From Streptomyces sp. CB01580 (GTDB taxonomy: Bacteria > Actinomycetota > Actinomycetes > Streptomycetales > Streptomycetaceae), in contig NZ_LIXJ01000015.1 in NCBI RefSeq assembly GCF_001905795.1, positions 4,455-68,454 of the forward strand: DNA of 64,000 bases, written 5' to 3'. Within the stretch, counting starts at the first letter, position 1, and every line of letters begins with the position of its first letter. Position numbers and translations under genes: made by a program. Under the pieces are notes generated by a model. The model had not been told where the DNA came from and ran no database searches. It saw only the letters and a list, made by a program, of their open reading frames with translations. This document shows, one piece after another, positions 45,622-54,245 of the stretch.

Positions 45622-48558
45622 ATGACCGACCATCGATTCATGCGCACACACGATCGACAGGGTGACGCCGCCCGTCCCGCCCGCACGACCACTGCCCCGG
45701 TACCGGCGACCGGTCCCGCAGTCGCCACCGCCCCGGTCGCCACCGCACCGATCACGGCCGCCCCGGTCGCCGCGTACGGTGACGCACACGGTGTTGCCCA
45801 CCCGGACTTAACCGGCCCGCCCACCGCCCTCCCGCTCGACGTGCTGCAACGTTCCCTCGGGAACGCCGCCGTGGCACAGATGCTGGAGGCGCGGCGCCGT
45901 GCCCGGGAGGGAGCGGCCGGGGAGCAGGAGCCCGCCGCGGTGCAGCGCTCCTCGGTGCCGGACGTGCTGCGCTCGCCCGGGAAGCCGCTGGCCGGGGCGG
46001 TCCGCGCGGACATGGAGGCGCGGCTGGGCGCCGACTTCTCGGACGTACGGCTGCACACCGGCGCCGCCGCACAACGCTCCGCGGCGGAGGTCGGCGCCCG
46101 CGCGTACACCTCCGGCAGCCATGTCGTCCTCGGTGCCGGAGGCGCCGACCGGCACACCCTGGCCCATGAGCTGACCCATGTGATCCAGCAGCGCCAGGGT
46201 CCGGTCCTGGGCACCGACAACGGCTCCGGGCTCAGCGTTTCCGACCCGTCGGACCGCTTCGAGCGCGCCGCGGAGGCCAACGCCCGACGGGTCCTGTCCG
46301 GCCCAGCCCCCGCCGTGGAGGCGGTCCCAGCGGAGACGGCCCACGTACAGACGGCGCCCGTGCAGCGGGTGCCCGCCCGGACGCACGCCCACGGGCAGGT
46401 CGCCGTGCAGCGCGCCGAGGGCGGCGAGGCCCTCTTCGACCACGCGCAGTACTACGCGAAGGCCGGATGGCAGGACTCGGCCGAGGAGTTCGAGAAGCGG
46501 CTCGGCGCGTACGCCTTCCGTGACGCTCGGGCGCTCGCCGCCGCCCGGACGACCGTGGCACGGCTCAAGAAGCTGCTCATCGCCTACGCCCGCACGGCGC
46601 ACAAGTCCACGGCCCTGGCCAACAAGTCGTTCTTCCTCAGCGACACGACCAGTGGCGGCCAGGTGGGCGAGAGCATGACCACCGACCAGATCAACGCCTT
46701 CTTCTCCCGTGACGGCAACCTCCGCGAGCTGATGACGGCCCTGTACAACGCCGCGTACTACAACACGACGGCCCCGGACGGGGGCGCGGGCAAGCTGTCG
46801 CTCAAGGAGATCCTGAACGGCATCATCGGGCCCACTCCACAACTGGCGTCCACGCTCGGCATGAACGAGGAGGAGCTGAAGAAGCACTCGGCGTTCCTCA
46901 ACAGCTCGACCCGGGCGCTGATGGAGGCGGCGGCGAACGTCAAGGGCAAGGGCTACAACTACGCCAAGGACCCGTACGCCTTGGGCAACATCCTGGCGCA
47001 GTCCGAGTCGGAGACCTTCGCCGGTGACACCCTGGAAATGATCAACAGCCAGGCTCCCCGGCAGAAGCGCGACGACGCCGACCGGGACGCCCACCGCAAG
47101 ACCCCCCGCGACTACGAGGACCGGGGCGCACCGCTCAGCACCCGTGAGCTGGAGTTCGCGGGCAAGCCGGGACCGGACGACAAACTCCCCTGGATCGAGG
47201 GCACCGCCTACTACGAGATCAACCAGGCGTCGAGTTGGGCCAAGTCGAGCGCCGCGCGCGGCATTCCGGTCGTCGCGGGCATGTCGGGCACCACGACCCG
47301 GATGATCAAGACCTTCCAGTGGATGGACGTGCCCGGGGTGGACGCCTTCGACTACCGGATGGCCGTGATGGGCTGGATGCTGCCGTCCTGGGACCACTCG
47401 CTCTACGAGATCCTGCGCGGTTCCTGGGCGGCCGGGGTCAAGGGCCCCAAGGAGTCGGTGCTGCGGGCCGAGAGGGGCGCCGCGCTGATGTACCAGAACA
47501 TCGCGCCGTTCACGGAAGAGGAACTGCGCCAACACGTGTGCGTCGGCGGGCACTTCCCGCACGAGCTGATGTACGTCACCGAGGCCGGCAGGCCCCGGGA
47601 CGTGGACCCGGCGGCCGGCGGCTTCATGGAACCGGGCGTGAACGCGGCCCAGGACGCCCAGCAGAAGTACCGGACCTTCGACGAGGCCGACACCCACCCC
47701 GATCCGCGCATCGACCAGTGGAAGCTGAACAACGGCGTCACCTCCGTCAAGGACGTCACCAAGACGTTCAAACCCGCCCACGCCACGGCCCTGATGACGT
47801 ACACCGGCGGGGCACACGCGATGATCAACGCGGCGGTGCGCAGCCGGCTGCTGCCCGAGGGATACGCGCCCTACGGCACCGCCGGATTGCTCACGTCCGG
47901 CGCCGAGTCGTTCTCCCTCGCGCAGATCAAGAGCAAGCTGCGGTGGGCCGCCACGAATCCGGACGAGAACGTGCCGACGGTCACCGAGGACCCGGTGATC
48001 GAACCGCAGCTCGCGGCGGCGCAGGGCACGGACGCGGCCGCCAAGAAGGCGGCGATGGCCGTCATCGACGCGCGGATCGACGTCATCGCGCCGCCGCTCT
48101 TCGAGGAGCTGAAGGCGCACGCCGACATGACGATGGAGGCCCTGAACCGGCTGCCGCCCGTCACCGGCACGGTCTACCGGGGCGACTGGAACATCGGCGG
48201 CGACGGAGCGGTCACCCAGCTCGGCAAGTACGCGGCGGTCAACTACCGTCCGGGAACCATCTTCACGACCTCCTTCGACAGCACCAGCAGGGAGGCGGAC
48301 GTGGGGATGGACTTCATGCGCGACCAGCGGGTGGACGGCGCGGCGCGCCACCGGATCTTCCTCGAACTGACGCTCACCGGCAAGTACGGCCGCGACATCG
48401 ACCCGTTCCACCAGTACCAGGGCACCGAGGCCGAGGTCCTGCTCATGCCGGGCGCGCGCTTCAAGGTCACCAGCAGCGAGTGGGAGCACGACCCCGACCA
48501 CCGGACGGACCGGGGCGGCAGCGACTGGTACGAGCACGTCAAGGCGACGGAGGTGTGA
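45622..48558 (+). CDS. DUF4157 protein with C-terminal ADP-ribosyltransferase domain (eCIS-type effector)
   Basis: A 978-residue protein; starts at 45613 and 45640 are also possible and none has a clear ribosome site. Residues about 1-75 are a Pro/Ala/Thr-rich disordered leader. DUF4157 lies at about 115-200, with SPGKPLAGAVRADME, GADFSDVRLHTG and the HELTH zinc motif at 182-186. About 270-680 is an unrecognised middle region. The C-terminus resembles an ADP-ribosyltransferase: TYTGGAHAMINAAV, TVYRGD with Arg853, FTTSF near 884 and GTEAEVLL with Glu936/Glu938, an R-S-ExE triad. DUF4157 marks cargo of extracellular contractile injection systems. No injection genes or immunity gene are beside it. 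Confidence 0.82.
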   Translation: MTDHRFMRTHDRQGDAARPARTTTAPVPATGPAVATAPVATAPITAAPVAAYGDAHGVAHPDLTGPPTALPLDVLQRSLGNAAVAQMLEARRRAREGAAGEQEPAAVQRSSVPDVLRSPGKPLAGAVRADMEARLGADFSDVRLHTGAAAQRSAAEVGARAYTSGSHVVLGAGGADRHTLAHELTHVIQQRQGPVLGTDNGSGLSVSDPSDRFERAAEANARRVLSGPAPAVEAVPAETAHVQTAPVQRVPARTHAHGQVAVQRAEGGEALFDHAQYYAKAGWQDSAEEFEKRLGAYAFRDARALAAARTTVARLKKLLIAYARTAHKSTALANKSFFLSDTTSGGQVGESMTTDQINAFFSRDGNLRELMTALYNAAYYNTTAPDGGAGKLSLKEILNGIIGPTPQLASTLGMNEEELKKHSAFLNSSTRALMEAAANVKGKGYNYAKDPYALGNILAQSESETFAGDTLEMINSQAPRQKRDDADRDAHRKTPRDYEDRGAPLSTRELEFAGKPGPDDKLPWIEGTAYYEINQASSWAKSSAARGIPVVAGMSGTTTRMIKTFQWMDVPGVDAFDYRMAVMGWMLPSWDHSLYEILRGSWAAGVKGPKESVLRAERGAALMYQNIAPFTEEELRQHVCVGGHFPHELMYVTEAGRPRDVDPAAGGFMEPGVNAAQDAQQKYRTFDEADTHPDPRIDQWKLNNGVTSVKDVTKTFKPAHATALMTYTGGAHAMINAAVRSRLLPEGYAPYGTAGLLTSGAESFSLAQIKSKLRWAATNPDENVPTVTEDPVIEPQLAAAQGTDAAAKKAAMAVIDARIDVIAPPLFEELKAHADMTMEALNRLPPVTGTVYRGDWNIGGDGAVTQLGKYAAVNYRPGTIFTTSFDSTSREADVGMDFMRDQRVDGAARHRIFLELTLTGKYGRDIDPFHQYQGTEAEVLLMPGARFKVTSSEWEHDPDHRTDRGGSDWYEHVKATEV

Positions 48559-49006
48559 GAACCGGGGCGGTCGCCTTCGCCGCACGCACGGAAAGGCACT
48601 CGAACCACACCGTCTTCCCCGCGCCGTCGCGGCGCGACTCCGCGCCCCAGCGGTCGGTGACGGCGTCGACGAGGACCATCCCCCGCCCGTCCTCGGCGAG
48701 CGCCTCACCGACCGTCACGCACGGCAGTTCGGCGCACTCGTCCGCGACCTCGACGCGCACGCCCCCGTCCGGGAGCAGGAAGATGAACGTCTGACAGATG
48801 CTGCCGGGCACGTGCCGTACGACGTTGGCGATCAGCTCGGTGAGCGCCAACTCCGCCGCGTCGGCCACGTCGAGAAGCCCCCAGTTGGTGAGGTACAGGC
48901 GCAGGATCTGGCGCAGATGCCGGGCGGAGTGCTCGCTCATCGCGAACGCGGCGCGGTAGGTCGGCTCCAGCGGGTCCCCGGTTCGGGGGTCGGTTGCGTG
49001 ATTCAC
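48539..49006 (-). CDS. HATPase-type (anti-sigma-like) ATP-binding protein
   Basis: GTG 49006 starts a 155-residue protein with the GHKL ATPase fold of RsbW/SpoIIAB type: ELALTELIANVVRHVPG (N box), VEVADECAELP (G1) and GRGMVLVDAVTDRWG (G2). Its 3' end overlaps that of the convergent DUF4157 gene by 20 bases. It is divergent from the Scr1/DUF397 pair. ATP-binding proteins of this type form trios with XRE-DUF5753 regulators and DUF397 proteins in Streptomyces (WhiJ/AbaA-like loci). It would act as a kinase or sequestering partner. Confidence 0.85.
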   Translation of the reverse strand: MNHATDPRTGDPLEPTYRAAFAMSEHSARHLRQILRLYLTNWGLLDVADAAELALTELIANVVRHVPGSICQTFIFLLPDGGVRVEVADECAELPCVTVGEALAEDGRGMVLVDAVTDRWGAESRRDGAGKTVWFECLSVRAAKATAPVLTPPSP

Positions 49007-49093
49007 GTCACCAGAGTGCAGTGGTGTGACTACGGTCGGCCACGTACGGAAACGAACGCCGCGAGGCGTTGAACGCCGGAGGAGCCGCCCGCC

Positions 49094-49942
49094 GTGGCCA
49101 ACATCCAGAAACTCGACCCCTGCGCTTCCCCGTTGGACTACTACGGCTCGGAGTTGCGCCGCCTGAGAGAGGCCAACAACCTCAAACAGGGGCAGCTCGG
49201 CGACATCATCTTCTGCACGGGTTCGCTGATCGGCCAGATCGAGACGACGAAGAAGGTCCCCACCCGCGACTTCTCGGAACGGGTGGACGCGGCGCTCGGC
49301 ACGGACGGGGTGTTCTCCCGGCTGATCGGACTGGTCCTGCGCAGCCAACTGCCCACCTGGTTCCAGCCGTACGCCGAGATGGAGTCGTGCGCGTCCTACA
49401 TCTCCACGTACCAGGCGCAGTTGGTGTACGGGCTGTTGCAGACAGGGGATTACGCGCAGGCCGTACTGGCCACCGGCATGCCGAACGACCTCGACAACCA
49501 GGTGGCGGCCCGACTGGAGCGCCAGCGCATCCTGGAACGGGAACGGCCGCCGCTCACCTGGGTCGTGCTCGACGAGGCCGTGCTGCACCGGCCGATAGGA
49601 GGCCGTGAAGTGATGCGGAAGCAACTCCAGCGACTGTTGGACCTCGCTCACCACCGTTGGGTGCGGATCCAGGTGCTGCCCTTCGCGGCCGGTGAACACG
49701 CTAGCCTGGACGGCTCGTTCACCACGATGCGCTTCGACGACGACCCCGACGTCGTCTACACGGAGGACATCGTCTCCGGCCATATGACCGCCAACCCTGA
49801 CACCGTCAGGGAGGCCGCGCGCCGTTACGCTCACTTGCAGGCCGCAGCCCTCTCCGTCGAGGCTTCGGCGGCCCTGATCGCCCGCGTGATGGAGGAGCGT
49901 TATGGAGACCCGGCCCGACTTGAGGAACGCGCGATGGCGTAA
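49094..49942 (+). CDS. Scr1/WhiJ-type XRE regulator with DUF5753
   Basis: GTG 49094 follows GGAGGAGCC. Residues about 15-75 are an XRE HTH (LRRLREANNLKQGQLGDI, GSLIGQIETTKKVP). Residues about 95-275 are DUF5753, starting LPTWFQPYAEMESCASYI with the YISTYQAQLVYGLLQTGDYA signature and LDEAVLHRPIGG. The family regulates development and antibiotic production with a DUF397 partner and a HATPase. The DUF397 gene overlaps its 3' end by 41 bases. Confidence 0.93.
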   Translation: MANIQKLDPCASPLDYYGSELRRLREANNLKQGQLGDIIFCTGSLIGQIETTKKVPTRDFSERVDAALGTDGVFSRLIGLVLRSQLPTWFQPYAEMESCASYISTYQAQLVYGLLQTGDYAQAVLATGMPNDLDNQVAARLERQRILERERPPLTWVVLDEAVLHRPIGGREVMRKQLQRLLDLAHHRWVRIQVLPFAAGEHASLDGSFTTMRFDDDPDVVYTEDIVSGHMTANPDTVREAARRYAHLQAAALSVEASAALIARVMEERYGDPARLEERAMA

Positions 49943-50168
49943 GTCCAGCTACAGCGGAAGCACCGGCGGCGAATGCGTCGAGTGCACCGTCGTGGGCGGT
50001 GCGACCTGGCGCAAGTCCAGCTACAGCGGCACGAACGGCGGCGAATGCGTGGAGGTGGCAGACGGCCTCCCCTGCGCCGTACCCGTCCGCGACAGCAAGA
50101 ACCCCGACGGCCCCGTCCTCACCATCGGAGCCGGTGCCTGGCAGTACTTCGTCGACAGCCTCCGCTGA
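49902..50168 (+). CDS. Tandem-duplicated DUF397 protein, 88 aa
   Basis: ATG 49902 lies inside the end of the regulator gene. The product has two DUF397 units: ARWRKSSYSGSTGGECVEC then TWRKSSYSGTNGGECVEVA, and one tail with the VRDSKNPDGP motif and AWQYFVDSLR. Single-unit DUF397 proteins are about 60 residues, so the first unit is a partial duplication. It is the small partner of the XRE-DUF5753 regulator. A close paralogue lies at 51367-51633. Confidence 0.9.
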   Translation: METRPDLRNARWRKSSYSGSTGGECVECTVVGGATWRKSSYSGTNGGECVEVADGLPCAVPVRDSKNPDGPVLTIGAGAWQYFVDSLR

Positions 50169-50190
50169 ACACATCGCAAGCGCGCGACGG

Positions 50191-50227
50191 AAGGGGCTCG
50201 GGTGACCAGCGGTCACCCGAGCCCCTT
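50191..50227 (+). terminator. Strong terminator after DUF397 gene
   Basis: GGGGCTCGGGTGACC (50193-50207) pairs perfectly with 50211-50225 around AGC. With flanking AA/TT the stem is 17 bp, followed by TCT. Confidence 0.9.
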
Positions 50228-50239
50228 TCTCGCAAGGGC

Positions 50240-50470
50240 AGTGACTGATCATTTCGGAACGAGGCTTGAAGCCGCCTCAAGCGGATGAGGCCGCAGGCGA
50301 GTTGGGGCAGACCGAAGTGAAGGCCGACGCGTATCTCATAGCGGGTCCGCAGTCGTTTGACTCGGCGGAGTCAGACGAAGTCGGCTCGACGACCCAGCGG
50401 TCTTTTCCAGGCCGGAACCGTGGGCGATGCCCTTGCGGGCGCTCTTGGGACCGCAGATGCATTCCACCGC
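50240..50470 (-). pseudogene. Transposase C-terminal relic (IS5-like)
   Basis: On the minus strand, frames carry pieces typical of the DDE transposase C-terminus: SARKGIAHGSGLEK in one frame, RWVVE in another, and RTRYEIRVGLHFGLPQLACG, a CLI-like LIRLRR end, in a third. At least two frameshifts and a 5' truncation are needed, so it is dead. It lies in the 430-base gap between the DUF397 gene and the crystallin-like gene, where the DNA is less GC-rich. Confidence 0.7.
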
Positions 50471-50602
50471 CCCACCCACAGCCAAGCTCTCACCGAAATC
50501 ATTCTAAAATGATCAGCTATAGAAACGGCCTGACATGGAGAACCGGATAGGATTCGCACGCGGCGCCGATTCGAATAAGTACCACAAGAAGAAACAAGAA
50601 GA

Positions 50603-50628
50603 AGGGGACACCCCGTAGGGCGTCCCCT
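50603..50628 (-). terminator. Terminator after the crystallin-like gene
   Basis: AGGGGAC (50603-50609) pairs with GTCCCCT (50622-50628). On the minus strand it is followed by TCTTCTTG, a T-rich tract, 28 bases after the stop. Confidence 0.7.
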
Positions 50629-50655
50629 ATTCAGCAGACTTCACCCTCGGCGAAC

Positions 50656-51027
50656 TCAGTGAATCCGGACCGAAATGACCTTGTGGACATGCCCGGGGTT
50701 CCACACGTTCCACTTCTGAAGGGTGACGGTGTCGAGCCTCGGGTTGTTCATGTCCTTCTGGTACTGGAGGGTCACGACGTTGTTCCCTGATTCGACCCAG
50801 TTGACGCCGTAAATGGCGACGGGCATGGATCCGGCGTTGGCGAAACAGAGCGTGTCACGGCCGTCGTTATTGTGGATCGCCAGGTAGCCACGCTCGTTGC
50901 AGGCCGTACGGTTGATCAAGGCGCCGACGCCCGAGGAAGGCGCGGCCGCGACGGGAACGGCTGTGGCGACCAGCGCAGCCACAGAGGCGGCAGCGACACC
51001 GACGAAACGACGCACGGACAGCTTCAT
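50656..51027 (-). CDS. Secreted beta/gamma-crystallin / killer-toxin-like (SKLP) protein
   Basis: ATG 51027 starts a 123-residue precursor. The signal peptide is VGVAAASVAALVATAVPVAA with cleavage after AAA. The mature part of about 95 residues has two cysteines (NRTACNERG and DTLCFANAGSMPV), YGVNWVESGNNVV and a QKWNVWNPGHVHKVISVRI end. This CFANAG...SGNN pattern matches the small Streptomyces crystallin-like proteins known as SKLP, which inhibit growth of some fungi and yeast. It lies inside the accessory region between two DUF397 genes. The activity is inferred. Confidence 0.7.
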   Translation of the reverse strand: MKLSVRRFVGVAAASVAALVATAVPVAAAPSSGVGALINRTACNERGYLAIHNNDGRDTLCFANAGSMPVAIYGVNWVESGNNVVTLQYQKDMNNPRLDTVTLQKWNVWNPGHVHKVISVRIH

Positions 51028-51366
51028 TTCTTCCCTTTCTCCTACGGTTCAGGAGCCCCTACTCTCGCACGCGCAGCGGCCACCCGGGAGTGCGCCTCTC
51101 AGCCAATTTCACGTGCCAACGACCCCTTTTTCGGCCTCCGGTCGAATCTTGGCAGTCGGTGGCACCGCAGCGGGTCCTCCAAGAAACGAAATTTCGACCA
51201 AGGGAACCGTTTCCCCAGACTTTTCGAGCACTTGTTCAACTGGCCGATATTGACGTGTCCGGTTCCGGCCTTTGCTCCCTCACCTCCCCCCTACGGCAGC
51301 ACGCCGGGAGATCGGTTCTCGCCCGTGGCACCATCTGCTTGAGGCTTCGCGCATTGGAGGATCGCT
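51028..51366. other. Gene-free divergent promoter region
   Basis: This 339-base gap separates the minus-strand crystallin-like gene from the plus-strand DUF397 gene. It is less GC-rich than its surroundings, with AAACGAAATTTCGA near 51185. It holds the ribosome site TTGGAGG for the DUF397 gene. I see no gene or clear repeat in it. Confidence 0.5.
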
Positions 51367-51633
51367 ATGCGGACCAGTCACGGCCTGACCGGAGCACGGT
51401 GGCGGAAGTCGACGTACAGCGGCACCAGCGGTGGCGACTGCATCGAGTGCACCGTCACCGGCGGTGCGGCCTGGCGCAAGTCGACGTACAGCGGAAACAC
51501 CGGCGGCGACTGCGTGGAGGTGGCCGACGGCCTCCCCTGCGCCGTCCCCGTCCGCGACAGCAAGAACCCCGACGGCCCCACCCTCACCATCGGAGCCGAC
51601 GCCTGGCGGCACTTCGTCGACAGCCTCCGCTGA
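51367..51633 (+). CDS. Second tandem-duplicated DUF397 protein, 88 aa
   Basis: ATG 51367 follows TTGGAGGATCGCT. Two DUF397 units are present (ARWRKSTYSGTSGGDCIEC, AWRKSTYSGNTGGDCVEVA) with the same tail as the paralogue at 49902-50168. By eye about three quarters of residues match, and a stretch of 23 around CVEVADGLPC to NPDGP is identical. It has no XRE-DUF5753 gene next to it. It may respond to a distant regulator or to the one at 49094. Confidence 0.88.
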   Translation: MRTSHGLTGARWRKSTYSGTSGGDCIECTVTGGAAWRKSTYSGNTGGDCVEVADGLPCAVPVRDSKNPDGPTLTIGADAWRHFVDSLR

Positions 51634-51794
51634 CCTCTCGCACAGGCACAAGTGCCGCTCCCGGCACGAGGGGAGATGAGTGTCCGTCGACTAACACCCG
51701 AACTCCGCCTACCAGGATCTTGCGCTGTCCGCTGTCGCCCCCGTACGCCCGTAAGCTGCGGCGGTCCGGTAAGTGTGCGCGGGAGGGGTTCGTC

Positions 51795-53636
51795 GTGGTG
51801 CAGCCGTTGGAGCAAGGGGATCCGAGCTTCCTGGGTGACTACCGGGTGGTGGGTCGCCTGGGTGAAGGCGGGATGGGGCGGGTCTTCCTGGGGCGTTCAC
51901 CGAGCGGGCGGTCCGTGGCGATCAAGATGGTGCACGCGTCGCTGGTACACGAGCCCGAGTTCCGGGCCCGGTTCCGTAGCGAGGTTCAGGCGTCGCGAGT
52001 GGTCGGGGGAGCCTTCACCGCCCCGGTGATCGACGCCGACACGGAGGCCGAACAACCCTGGATGGTCTCCAGCTACATCGCCGGTCCTTCGCTCCACCAG
52101 GCGATCGCCGACCAGGGGGTCCTGCCGCCGGTGACACTGGCCGCGCTGGCCGCGGGCCTGGCCGAAGCCCTGGTCTCCATCCACCGGGCCGGGCTGGTGC
52201 ACCGTGACCTGAAGCCCTCCAACGTGCTGCTCGCCGACGACGGCCCGCGCGTCATCGACTTCGGTATCGCCCGGGCGTTCGACGCCACCAGCCTCACCAG
52301 GACCGGGGTCACCATCGGCTCGGCGGGCTTCATGTCCCCCGAGCAGGTCAACGGCGGCCAGATCACCGCGGCCAGCGATGTCTTCTCCCTGGGAGCGGTG
52401 CTGGCCTTCGCGGCCATCGGCGTTGGCCCGTTCGGCGTGGGGTCGGCGCCCGTCATGCTCTACCGCATCGTGCACGAGGCCCCGGACCTGGAGGCCGTCC
52501 CGGACCCCGCGCTGCGTACCCTGCTGGCCGACTGTCTGGCCAAGGAACCGGCGCTCCGCCCCACTCCGCAGCAGATCCTCCGGCGGGTGACCTCGGCTGC
52601 TCCCTGGGCCGGTCACATACCGGCGGCCGACCACTCGGCCGCCGACGGACAGGCCGGCGTGCCCACGCGGCGCGCCACCCTCGCGGAGATGTTCACCCAG
52701 TACAGCGGGATGCGGCTCTCCTCGTCGGTGGCGTCCGGCGGGCAGTCACCCGCGCCGGGTGACCCCCGCTGGTCCGTACGCCGCGACGCGACGGCCCCGG
52801 CCGCCGCCGGGATCGCGGAGGCGGTGGTACCGGCCGCCTCCCAGGTCCCGGGCAGCGCTGCCGGAGCCTACGAGAAGGCGGCGGCCCCCGTGGCTCCGTC
52901 CCCCACGTCCGGGTCCGGGCCGGTGCCTGGGCCCGCGCCGGTGCCTGCGGGGTCCGCGCCCTGGTACGAGTTCGAGCCCGCACTCAGGTCCGTGCCCGGG
53001 GCCGGCTCCGGGCCGGTGCCCGCGGGGCCTCGCCCCGTCGGGGCCTGGCGGCTCGACGAACGTTCCGGAGTACGGGCGATGGACATCACCGGACGCCACC
53101 ACGCCACGGCCACGGCGGTCAGGTGGGGTACGAGCCACGGTGAGGGCGCCGAGTTCAACGGGTTCAGCAGTGAAGTGGCCACCGATTCCGCGGTGATCGA
53201 CACCGCGCGCGGCAGCTTCACCGTCAGCGCATGGGTCCGGCTCGTTGTGATCCCCCCGCACTTCGTCACCGCGGTCAGCCAGGACGGTGAGGAGACCAGC
53301 GGCTTCTACCTCCAGTACTCCTCCGACGAAGGCCGCTGGGCCTTCGCCCGCCCGGATCTGCGCGTCGCTTCGAGGACCGAGCCGGTCGCCGGTGAATGGA
53401 CCCACCTGACCGGTGTCTGCGACAGCTTCGCCGGGGAGCTGCGTCTCTTCGTGAACGGCGTCCAGGAGGGTTCGGTCCGCGACAGGATCCTGATCGTGTC
53501 CGAGGGGCCCTTCGTCATCGGCCGCGCCCGATACGGCAGGAGGCCGGTCGATCACTTCCCGGGCGGCATCAAGGACGTCATGGTCTTCGACCGTGCCCTC
53601 ACCGAGGCGGAGATCAGCGGCCTGCTCCGGCCGTGA
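51795..53636 (+). CDS. Soluble Ser/Thr protein kinase fused to a LamG domain
   Basis: GTG 51795 follows GGGAGGGG; GTG 51798 is also possible. The 613-residue product has a PknB-type kinase domain at about 10-275: LGEGGMGRVFLG, Lys44 in VAIK, HRDLKPSN with Asp138, DFG-like DFGIAR at 155 and SPEQV. A Pro/Ala/Gly-rich linker spans about 280-415. Residues about 420-613 form a LamG/concanavalin-like domain (GAWRLDERSG, GSFTVSAWVRLVV, LQYSSDEGRWAF, GEWTHLTGVCD, ELRLFVNGV, MVFDRALTEAEISGLL). No membrane segment is present, unlike most actinobacterial sensor kinases, so the sugar-binding-like domain would be cytoplasmic. Confidence 0.9.
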   Translation: MVQPLEQGDPSFLGDYRVVGRLGEGGMGRVFLGRSPSGRSVAIKMVHASLVHEPEFRARFRSEVQASRVVGGAFTAPVIDADTEAEQPWMVSSYIAGPSLHQAIADQGVLPPVTLAALAAGLAEALVSIHRAGLVHRDLKPSNVLLADDGPRVIDFGIARAFDATSLTRTGVTIGSAGFMSPEQVNGGQITAASDVFSLGAVLAFAAIGVGPFGVGSAPVMLYRIVHEAPDLEAVPDPALRTLLADCLAKEPALRPTPQQILRRVTSAAPWAGHIPAADHSAADGQAGVPTRRATLAEMFTQYSGMRLSSSVASGGQSPAPGDPRWSVRRDATAPAAAGIAEAVVPAASQVPGSAAGAYEKAAAPVAPSPTSGSGPVPGPAPVPAGSAPWYEFEPALRSVPGAGSGPVPAGPRPVGAWRLDERSGVRAMDITGRHHATATAVRWGTSHGEGAEFNGFSSEVATDSAVIDTARGSFTVSAWVRLVVIPPHFVTAVSQDGEETSGFYLQYSSDEGRWAFARPDLRVASRTEPVAGEWTHLTGVCDSFAGELRLFVNGVQEGSVRDRILIVSEGPFVIGRARYGRRPVDHFPGGIKDVMVFDRALTEAEISGLLRP

Positions 53637-53737
53637 TCCGGCTGGAGCCCCGGCACCGGCGCGCAGGCGCTCGCGTCGGGATGGCTGGGCGGGGACGGCT
53701 CCGGGTGATCGGCCTGACCTCCTGACCGGCCCGGGGA

Positions 53738-53857
53738 TTCAGGCGGGCAGTTCCCAGATCAGCACCTCGGCCGGTTCCTCCTCGGTCGGGCCCGCCGTCG
53801 CCGTCAGCCCCAGACCCGTCTCGCCCGTGATCCGCGCCGCGTCGCCGACGGTGCCCC
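53738..53857 (-). pseudogene. Truncated pirin 3' end (scar copy)
   Basis: On the minus strand the stretch encodes GDAARITGETGLGLTATA and a PAEVLIWELPA end with stop. It matches the last 35 residues of the intact pirin gene at 57388 (about 88% identical DNA by eye over 115 bases). The rest of the gene is missing: a transposase relic follows directly. The two copies have the same orientation and bracket 3.6 kb. Confidence 0.8.
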
Positions 53858-54030
53858 GCTTCCCCAGGAGCTGCCAGCATTCGAGGGTGGCCATGGCGCG
53901 TTCGCCGAGGCTGCAAATCTTGGTGTGATCTTGGTTGTGACGACGGCGTCAGCCGCGCTGATTCTCGCCCCGAAACGGACGCGGCCAGCAGGACCCGCGC
54001 CCTGATACGCCTTGTCCACCCAGCACGCCT
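53855..54030 (-). pseudogene. Transposase relic (DDE, IS5-like)
   Basis: The minus strand reads WVDKAYQGAGPAGRVRF, like the ADKGYQGAGG motif of DDE_Tnp_4 transposases, then in another frame GERAMATLECWQLLGK, the conserved C-terminal helix. Only about 175 bases remain, with frameshifts. Together with the pirin scar it fills most of the 609-base gap 53637-54245; nothing else coding is seen there. Confidence 0.7.
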
Positions 54031-54245
54031 GACCACGGCCATTACCAGGGTCGCACCATGTCATCTGTTGTCGTAAATGTTTCCGGCGAACGTGAAAACG
54101 CCCCGGGAGGCGGGGCAATTATGGCACTTGGTTGCGCGCGTCCCGAGAGGCTGAAAACAGCTGGATATCAGAACCGTTCTCCGGACACCTGTGGGGTCTG
54201 GCTCTACGATGGCGCCAATGTCACCTTGACGCAGGGGGATTGAGC

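Noticed and set aside
54058..54243. Possible 61-residue gene before the three-gene operon, with an NVSG string like the GDQ motif
   Set aside because: It overlaps the transposase relic, lacks a ribosome site and shares only four residues with the motif.
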